Shown here: piece by piece, positions 27,102 to 34,532 of the stretch | How positions within the stretch are numbered: position 1 is the stretch's first letter | Layout: each line of letters opens with the position of its first letter | DNA from: Dunaliella salina | Taxonomy: Eukaryota; Chlorophyta; Chlorophyceae; Chlamydomonadales; Dunaliellaceae | Length of the DNA stretch: 34,532 bases | NCBI GenBank assembly: GCA_002284615.2 | Contig: MU069573.1 | Span: 431,260 to 465,791 of the forward strand | Direction of reading: 5' to 3' | Notes under the pieces: model-generated | What the model was told of the DNA's origin: nothing | The model's input: only the letters and a program-made list of their open reading frames with translations | Databases searched by the model: none | Translations under genes and position numbers: made by a program

Positions 27102-27703
27102 GTAGCACTGCCAGGCAGGCGTTTGAAAATGCAGGCCAACTCCCAACGGTATCCCGCCTGCATTTGGAAGGAATACATCTCCTGCTTAGCAGCGCAGGAC
27201 AAAGGAATAAGCGCAGCAACTGCACGCGTCAGCTGTCATGCGTGTGCTTGTCATGGTGCTGTAAGCGTAGCAGTGTACTCTGGAATCATCCTTCTGACCT
27301 GGGCGTACAGTTATGGCTTTCCTCCTGTGCATCATTCTTTTAATTTATGCCAATGCCTGTGTGACGTTAACTGTGTGTAAAATTGCTGCCATCTCACTTC
27401 TGATGCCTGAAGTGTGGTGTGAGGGGGGTGATCATCCCCTTGCACAGTGTCGTGAGCTGAGGCTTTGTGAGCTGTTTTCTTCATAGCATTTTCCTGGATT
27501 TCTGGCAGGCTCGCCAGATCACGAATGATGATAACTTTTGAGCAATGTGAACTTAGAACCTCAAGCCATCAAAGGCCTTAACTGCCGACAGCATGGCTCT
27601 AAAAGATCTGTGTATTATTGCTAAGATTTTCCTGTGGCCTCGTTTGTGATTTGGTTTGTGTGGATCAAATTTTCTGTTTAATCTTTACTTTGAGTCAGTT
27701 TAA
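27102..27703 (+). mobile_element. Probable 3' LTR of the gypsy element
   Basis: It starts TGTAGCACTGCC after a purine tract and ends GTTTAACA (27703). Its right part (CATCAA, AGGCCTT, GATTTTCCTGTGGC, GGTTTGTGTGG, TTTGA-TCA, TAACA) follows the same order as the U5 region of LTR-like copies A and B, though diverged. No matching 5' LTR is seen upstream of 20691. From 27704 to 27969 there is a partial MITE-1-like stretch (TAATATCCTAGCCTGCATGT). Confidence 0.4.
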
Positions 27704-27969
27704 CAACTGGTAACCACACACCCGCCAAGAAGGCTCCGAGCTCACCCGCCTTCAAGGACGTGTGTCCAGCTTGGTACGCCTGTAGCAGGCCTTTTTTTTT
27801 CCGTTTTTGCAGAACCAAGGTTTTAATACTGCGAAAGGTATTCCCCTTCAGATGAACAGATAAGTCTACATGTTGGCACCAATTTCAAAAACCTTTTTTT
27901 TTTCTCGTTATAATCGTGTAATATCCTAGCCTGCATGTTCAAAAGTAAAAAAAGGAAGAGGCCAACTTT

Positions 27970-28492
27970 TCAGAGGGGGCTATCTGAGGCCCCAAATCAG
28001 GTGTTTTCTGCATGCCTTTTTAGTATGCTCCTACCTATAGCAACCTATCATAGCTTCTCCGTAATGGGCAGAATTAAAGCATGATTACCTCTGTTAGAAC
28101 TAGCTTTAGAAACCTGTCAGTTACTGAGGACTTGCCTATTCAGCCACGGTGCGAACCCTAGTGTTTGCCACCAGAATTCCTTATTTGATCACCAACAGCA
28201 GAAATTGGGTGAATTTTCGTTATTTGGGGTCCCTGTACCAAAAAGATAACATAGCAATTGCAAAAATGGAGTTACAAAAAGCAACAAATGTGGGTTTTCG
28301 CCCCATGTTGCTATAGCTCAGTCTATTTAAGAACACAGGGCGACTTACACAAACCTATGTACATGCTCTGGCAGGTTCTAAATCCACACTCTAGAGCTAA
28401 GATTGCCCCAATCACGATGTGGCTGTGAGTGCGTGCACTTTAAATTTTGGAAAGGAGCATATTTGGAGATTCGCTCAGATAGCCCCCTTTGA
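27970..28492 (-). mobile_element. MITE family 1, copy 4 (inverted)
   Basis: The left edge TCAGAGGGGGCTATCTGAGGCCCC is the reversed right end of the family, and the right edge GCTCAGATAGCCCCCTTTGA the reversed left end. Interior landmarks run in inverted order: CTTCTCCGTAAT, GAACCCTAGT, AAATTGGGTGA and GGAAAGGAGCAT. It interrupts another, plus-oriented fragment of the same family at about 27900-27969. Confidence 0.7.
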
Positions 28493-28678
28493 AATTTCTT
28501 TTAGACAATTAATAAACGATTCGACAAGGGTATGGGCGTGGTGGTCAAAACGAAGGCTTGCGCTGCGGCTCATTTGGCTGGTACACCGGAAACAGCAGCT
28601 GAGGAACCAAAAGGAGCCCACGACTGGAAACCACCAGCTTTTGAGAACCAATCAAAAGCATGCAAAACATTCAATAGT

Positions 28679-29100
28679 TTATGGTTCCAATCGGAGAAGG
28701 TCGGTGGGGGTGGGTGGTCGAGGGGGGTCTGGACTTTTTGGGACCTCCCCTCCAGAAAATTTTTGGGATAATTTCACGAAATTCTAAATAAACCACCGGA
28801 TACCAGAGTTCAAGAACTGCCTATTGGCACCCTCTCTGGGTAAATTGAGTAAAAGGGGCGGTCTGTGTGCATGGCTGGGAGTCAGTGCCATGCGCGCAAG
28901 GGTGTGGGCGGCAGGGGGTGTAGAGGCGAACATGCGGCAAACCAGTTCAAACTTCCAGGATAGAGACAATGTATGATGCGATTATGCATGGTGAAGTCAG
29001 AAGGGCAATTAGTGGACTTGCACGCCAGTTGTGGGTGCCTCGAAGGGGATTTTAGGTTGGGTGGGTGGGTCAAGGGGGGCCCATCCAGTTTTGGGCATAC
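28679..29100 (-). repeat. Dispersed repeat family B, copy 3 (inverted)
   Basis: Close reverse-complement match to 4590-5140, including GGCGAACATGCGGCAAACC, AGAGACAATGTATGATG and GGGTGGGTGGGTCA. It shares with copy 4 an extended end running to TCTCCGATTGGA. From 29101 to 32500 I see no supported gene; ORFs there are short and unsupported. Confidence 0.75.
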
Positions 29101-30121
29101 GTTCCACTACTTTTTTTTATGCCTCCTGCAATAGAGGAAAAAAGTGAAGATGATACTACGCGCAACAATCCAGAGTTTCCCAATGTCTTTTACAATCGCC
29201 CATCTTTCAAAGCTTGGAAAGCTCTTAAGTTTGACCTCAATGCAAAGCGCAGACTTGGAAAAATACAGACTTAGCATGCTGCCGTTTCTGTCAAGATTGC
29301 TATAAAATCTGGAAAAAGGAGGTTGGGGCTTTTACAAACCTCGAAGTTCCCATTCGTGTGGAAGGATGTCGAGAGGACCATAAAGGGAAGGAAGGGTCTC
29401 GGGTGGGGATGAAACCCAAGAGGGGTCCAAATCGACTTTTCCTTCATTCCCCGAGGCCTAACCTTGCTAGAAGAGCAGCGACATCTTGAGCGGAAAAATT
29501 TGTGAAGAAGGCCGCCTAGTCAAGGACTCCTTCATATTGCTGAGCAGCTCTTTCACAGAAGAGAACCTCCCTGTCTCTGTTAGTACAATGTTCCTGATCA
29601 AGCTAGATGCATTTTCCCTACTCTATGAGAAGTTTGAAGTGCGATGATCATTGTAATCCAAGCTTGAGCCATGGTGCTGTGTACAGCAAAAAAAGACCAG
29701 AAGTTTGGCAAGGTTTGCCGGTGTAATCAGGAGCAACTCCTTCCCTCCTGTGCTTCCAGTAATTTTCGAATTTCAGGTGCATGGGCTGTATTTTCCACGC
29801 CTAGAAAAACGTCGCCAACAAAGGTTATGGGGGCAGCAGGGGGTTGACTTGCCAATGCTCTCAGGGACAGCACGCAGCTTAGCGTTGTGACTCAAATCTC
29901 TAAATAGTTAAGCCCAAAGGGCCCTGCTAGATTGAGTTAGGAAGTCCTGCCCTATGAATAGTTTAGGGCTTTAACATACAGAGTTTTGAGAATATGCGTG
30001 TACGTGCACCATGTTGTAGCTAAAGAGAAAGCCTATGGGCTTAGGGGCATTAGCTTGCAGAAACAGTCAATTTGGGTGCCAGCAAGAACAATGGTCGCTT
30101 AGCTCATTCAGGTTGGGCTAG

Positions 30122-30140
30122 AGGGTTTAGGGTTTAAACC
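30122..30140. repeat. Short telomere-like motif
   Basis: AGGGTTTAGGGTTTAAACC, two plant-type telomere units. Isolated and too short to mark a chromosome end. Confidence 0.6.
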
Positions 30141-32504
30141 AAAAAGCAAGAACTTTGGAGGAATTAGCTGCAGCAACTTTGAGGAGCCCAGCAGCTCCTC
30201 CCTGGCGCCCATCATGGCAGCCCGCGGTGTCAATGTTGATGATGACAACCCCAGGCATCGGCCAGGACAAACAGGGGGCGCGGAGGTGGCCTATCGGGGC
30301 CAGGACAGGCTTTCCTGCTTTCGTGCTCCTGTCCGTGCGATGAAAATCCGACAAGCACCAGGGGCCCTCAGTACAACCCAAAATCACTTGCAATATTACC
30401 AGCAGGCTCCCCAAACACTCGCTGCTGCAGTCTGGGCCCAAGCAGGGTCCCTCAGAAAATGGCCAGTACCAAAAGTCACCAAGAAGTGCAGGTATGGGGC
30501 AAAGCTGATGCTCCTTAACTACTAAAATATTAAAAGAGAAACATCTGTTCCCTCAAAACATGCACTGGTGTGCCCAAATGAGAGAAATGCATGTTTTTGA
30601 TGCACAGAGCTCCACCTGAGCCGCACCTAGGTGTCCTTCGCACTTCCCCAATAAGCCAGACTAGCCCTTTCCCTCAAACAAGCAATCTCTCATACTCAGA
30701 AGTGGGTTAAACGTGTCCGGCAGTATATCATCCATTTTTGGCACAGGATTGGGGGCCTGACCCTGAGCAAACACTGGTGCATTCTGATGCATTTGCCCAA
30801 ACCGAGTTGCGTGTTAATGTGCACACTTTTTTATATTCTTGTAATTCAATTCTATCAAGCTTGGAATCAAGAATAGGGATGCAGCAAGCCTTGTCTGTTA
30901 GATATTGCAGCTACACAGCAAGCAAATGCAATTATCAAATTGATTTGTTCCTACAAGGAAACCTCATTTAGGACACACACAGGGCTTTATGTTGATAGAA
31001 GGACTAAATCACCTCAGGCTTCAATCATTTTGCTTCGTTTGCAGTCCATTTGATGCAGCGACCATATGAATGCAAGAAAATGCTGATATTTATTGAAATG
31101 TTGTAGCCATCATGGCTGCATGGTTTCGACCTCATTAGCCTTTGTTTGACCAGCCAAGAAAGCTGCCGCAGCAGACGCTCTTTCCGCCCTCCTCCACATC
31201 GTTCGTGAAACAAAGGCATCAGTAGACATACTTGGAACGTGTAGGATGCGACTTCATTTGGTGATAACCGCTCAGACTGCATACTGCCTCATTGGCTCCT
31301 CCAGCTTACTGCTCCCTGCTTGGCGAGGCGATCATCATGATTGGATGTACGTCATCATATGTGTGATGAGCATGTGTGTGCAGGGTGAAGCAGGAGACCT
31401 GGGGGGCTAGAAAGGGCACTAACTACAGGGGTACTGCTGGAGGGGGTAAAATTAGGGGAACCCCTAGGGGAACCCCTTGGACGACACGAGAGCCTCACCA
31501 GAGGGAGTTCCAGGGGTTCTCCCTGGAACCTTAGCCTTTCTGCTGTCATCCTCCTCTCTTTCTCGTTGCTGGACTCGTCTTCTATCTCTACCTGTGCTTA
31601 ATTCTCAGTCCGGTCTTTGAAGATGGGTCGTACGTGATTATGCTTGCCTATACAAATTGTTGATATTGACGTATACATGCTTACGCTAGAAATGGCGAAT
31701 TTATTTGCCAGACGCCAGAAAATGTTTTGGTAAATCGCTCAGACACCCTTTGAGTGGCCTTCGTACGACTTCCACAGAAAGCTGCATTGCACTGAGCCAC
31801 TCAGGACCTTTCTCTTTTGAAATTTAATATCTGTTGGCCTTGAAGGGTGTGGGGGGTAGCCGGGACCCCCTAGCAAGGTCCCTTCCAAACTTCCCCCCCC
31901 CTCCCCAAAATAACCCTCCAAATTCGCAAATACATGCGACGTACACGTATCCACGTGCATATACGCGTTACGGCTAAGCCCAAACCTGCGTTTGACCCAT
32001 CCCCACTGGACTTCGAGATAAATGCACCAATTTGGCTCCCTTGTTTAATTGATGTGGGAAGCTCTCTATTTTCCAGAACACAGGCTTAAATGGGTTCAGC
32101 ATGGCAAGGTTTAAATAGACTAAAGGCTAAAGCTTTCCCTCTTCCTTGAGCACTCCTAGGCTAAGATGGTCCACTTCATGGTTGATAGTCCTTTTTTTTT
32201 CAGTTTCAGTATTCATGGACTGCCGTGCCACACCTTGATGCTTTGCCTCCCCGCGCATACAGTGGAGGCAGAAGTATGGCCATTTGAGACTCACCTGGAA
32301 ACAGGACATCTTGCACAGATACTGGCACATCTGCTAGAAAATGAATTTGCTCATGACTTGGTTAAAGAATCCATACAGAGGGCAACGCCAATTTTGCTTG
32401 TGATCGCTTTGTTTCCATTATCCTATACCTAGTGTAGGCTTAGAGGACCTTCAGGGAGGTTCAGGGGCCCCTTGTGCTTGTCCAATGTGCCCGGAACAGA
32501 GTCA

Positions 32505-32575
32505 GGAACCAGTACAGAGAGAGTAGGAGTCGAACCCCGGACCTCCTAATTTGAGGCAAGATTCCGACCAAAAAA
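32505..32575 (-). other. tRNA-like B-box remnant
   Basis: On the minus strand GGTTCGACTCC (32526-32536) fits the Pol III B-box consensus. CCTC/GAGG upstream could form an anticodon-like stem. T-stem pairing is incomplete and no acceptor stem is present, so it is not a tRNA gene; a SINE fragment is possible. Confidence 0.25.
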
Positions 32576-32584
32576 AGCAGGGGG

Positions 32585-33140
32585 AAGAAGAAATCTTCCC
32601 ATGGAAGGCATATGTACATTTTGGGTCGACTCACCCACCCACCCCAAACACCCCTTCCAGTGCCCCAATCCAGACAAACAGGGTACCTACCTGCTCCCCT
32701 TTGAGTTCCCCATCCATCTGCGTCTAAATAGTGAGTCCAAATAGTGAGTTGCAGTAGAGTTATCAGACAACCTGTGATATTGCCCTTCCAGGCACCCCAT
32801 CCCTGGCTTGCAGTCCATGAACTGCCTCCCAGCTTCATCATGCAATTACGCGTCATACAGAGTCACAATAAAGGGAGCTTGGATTGATTTGCTGCATGTT
32901 GGCCTATACACCCCATGCTGCCCACACCCTTGTACGCATAACACTGACTCCAGTCATGCACATAGACCCCCCCTTTGACTCAATTTGCACAAAGAAGGTG
33001 CCAATGGACAACTCTTGAGCATAAGAATCCGATAATATATTCAAAGTTCTGTGGAAGTGGCGCAGTTAAAACCTGGAGGGGGGTCTCCCAAAAGCTCTGG
33101 ACCCCTTTACCACCACCCCCCCCTCCTCCGATTGGACTCA
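32585..33140 (+). repeat. Dispersed repeat family B, copy 4
   Basis: Direct copy of 4590-5140: CACCCACCCACCCC, GGTACCTACCTGCTCCC, AGAGTCACAATA, CACACCCTTGTACGCAT, CATAGACCCCCCC, CTGGAGGGGGGTC. The right end reaches TCCTCCGATTGGA, as in copy 3. Confidence 0.7.
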
Positions 33141-33392
33141 TATATGTACCGACCGATACCCCTTGATCTAAAGATTCCGAATATAAAATTCTCAATCGGA
33201 TTGACATATGCCGTCCAATACACGAACTCTTCCCTCCTGAAAAAAGTCATTATTTTTTCGGTTAGCCCGGACCCCCTTTCATAAACCTTCTGGAGTCCTT
33301 CATGTTACACATCTGTCAGGGATGGGAGGCATGGAGGTGAGACCCAGGGGTGTTTTCCAGTTGGGTGCCACGGGTGATCTCAAATTTGACCA

Positions 33393-33483
33393 CCTTGCCC
33401 ACCAAAAGACATAATAAACAGCGTACCATTAAATTAGGAAGTTCATTTCCTACTATTTTTATTTTGTCTTTCGGTGGGCAAGG
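33393..33483. repeat. Foldback inverted repeat (26 bp arms, 39-base loop)
   Basis: CCTTGCCCACCAAAAGACAT (from 33393) continuing to 33418 pairs with 33458-33483 with two mismatches in 26 positions. The RNA would form a long hairpin. It may be a small foldback element or a hairpin RNA source. From 33484 to 34434 nothing is supported. Confidence 0.8.
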
Positions 33484-34432
33484 GAGATCTATGCCAGATC
33501 AAAGTTTGGCAGGGGAAGATTTGGGAACTTCGACCCCAAAATTTGTTCAATTTAAGCATAAATATGATTAAAGACACTTAAGAATCCACACCCCTAGTGG
33601 AACCTCCGGCCCCTGTGCGTGTGTGCAACATAGGCAGCAAACATTAGATTTGCAACACAAACGTGCCTTCTAAATGGATTAACGCGTTTCAAATGTTAAT
33701 ATCACCACACGCATTCGTTTTTACGAGGTATGAACGCCTCTCAGCCTTTTTTGCAGAGCACTGTTCCTGAAACATCCTAACGAGCACGAAACTCACGTCT
33801 GCTCGTATGGATTAGAACGGTGCCCAGGGCGCCCGACTCCAGTTCCGCTTACTCCTCTCAAAACACACTCCTGGAGACCGCAGATCGCCTGCAGATCAAT
33901 CTGGGAAGAATGAATGCTCGTGAAATGAAAAAAAAATGAAACCTCTGCCCTCTGCCAAATTTTTATGGCCCAGCTCGCAAAACCACGTTTCCGCTGCAGA
34001 CGTAGATCAGTACGCTAAGACTTACATACTACTACCACCTCTCATGTCCGAGAAAAAAGCAATTGTACCACCCGATTTTTATGGGCTGAGGTGGCTACGA
34101 TGGTTTCTGACAACGGATTCCGGATACCGAATAATTTGGAAAATCTCATGGGAAGTGCTCTATGAGTGAAAAGAGGTTATGGTGCTCAGAGGTCCATTGT
34201 TAGGTAAACCTCCCAGACGTTCTTGCCCACCCTAATCCAGCTAGACCACCTATTGAATCCATTTCTTTAACAATGGTGTCTGCTATATCACTGCTACACA
34301 CCCAAGAGTAAATTGGAACAGATGAGGTAGGTTGAAAATCCCCATTTTTCACCATGGTTTTGCCCCTTTTTCCCCTTTTGGAGCATCCTGGCCTAGGTAA
34401 CGGATTTAATAGTGCCCTTCTTGGTTGTGTCT

Positions 34433-34532
<100 letters not shown>

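Noticed and set aside
32505..32575. Functional tRNA gene
   Set aside because: Only the B-box is good; the T-stem is incomplete and no acceptor stem can be drawn.
32461..32856. 131-codon minus-strand ORF
   Set aside because: Spans repeat B copy 4 and the tRNA-like remnant; not open in other B copies and no domain seen.

Overview
The window looks like a transposon-dense piece of a eukaryotic nuclear genome, most likely an alga of the green lineage. The reasons are (TTTAGGG)n-type telomere-like repeats (967-983, 1022-1038, 30122-30140), Ty3/gypsy elements whose integrase carries a chromodomain or a PHD finger, a Ty1/copia element, and R2-like non-LTR retrotransposons. Dinoflagellates and some other protists share the telomere motif, so the lineage call is tentative. 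Both ends of the window are (TG)n microsatellites (1-56 and 34435-34532). I see no confident host gene; almost everything recognisable is a mobile element, and nearly all of it is broken by stops, frameshifts, deletions and nested insertions.

Layout. 1-2.5 kb: telomere-like repeats, a gag-like zinc-knuckle ORF, and an ~84 bp tandem repeat split by a 677 bp terminal-inverted-repeat element (MITE family 1). 2.7-4.5 kb, minus strand: a non-LTR reverse transcriptase relic and the C-terminal restriction-like endonuclease (RLE) end of a non-LTR element with a structured 3' UTR. 4.6-5.8 kb: a dispersed repeat (family B) and a 12 bp-period minisatellite. 6.5-7.8 kb: a second MITE copy swollen by a chromovirus fragment (chromodomain, polypurine tract, start of an LTR). 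8.3-11.7 kb: another B copy, a third MITE copy and an LTR-like repeat (copy A). 11.7-13.0 kb: two exon-like segments, and on the minus strand a decayed integrase/PHD tail. 13.45-14.07 kb: a different TIR element with a CAG repeat.

14.1-18.4 kb, minus strand: a Ty1/copia element (gag, zinc knuckle, protease, integrase, poly-alanine linker, reverse transcriptase, RNase H region). It is split by a 977 bp, 5'-truncated RLE-type non-LTR insertion flanked by a perfect 10 bp target-site duplication. 18.5-20.2 kb: diverged tandem repeats and an unrecognised minus-strand ORF. 20.7-27.7 kb, plus strand: the most interesting object, a Ty3/gypsy-like element reading gag, RT/RNase H, a cytosine-5 DNA-methyltransferase-like domain, integrase, PHD finger, then a probable LTR. 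An LTR-like repeat (copy B, inverted relative to copy A) is inserted inside its integrase. 27.9-33.5 kb: a fourth MITE copy, two more B copies and a foldback repeat in otherwise featureless DNA.

How it works together. The gypsy element would pair a chromatin-mark writer (DNA methyltransferase) with a chromatin reader (PHD) in one polyprotein, suggesting self-methylation or chromatin-guided integration. A second, decayed PHD-bearing integrase at 12.6-13.0 kb shows the architecture is a family and not a one-off. Several disabling changes look like C-to-T or G-to-A transitions, as expected after deamination of methylated cytosine. These functional readings are inference; the domain order and the nested insertions are read directly from the sequence.
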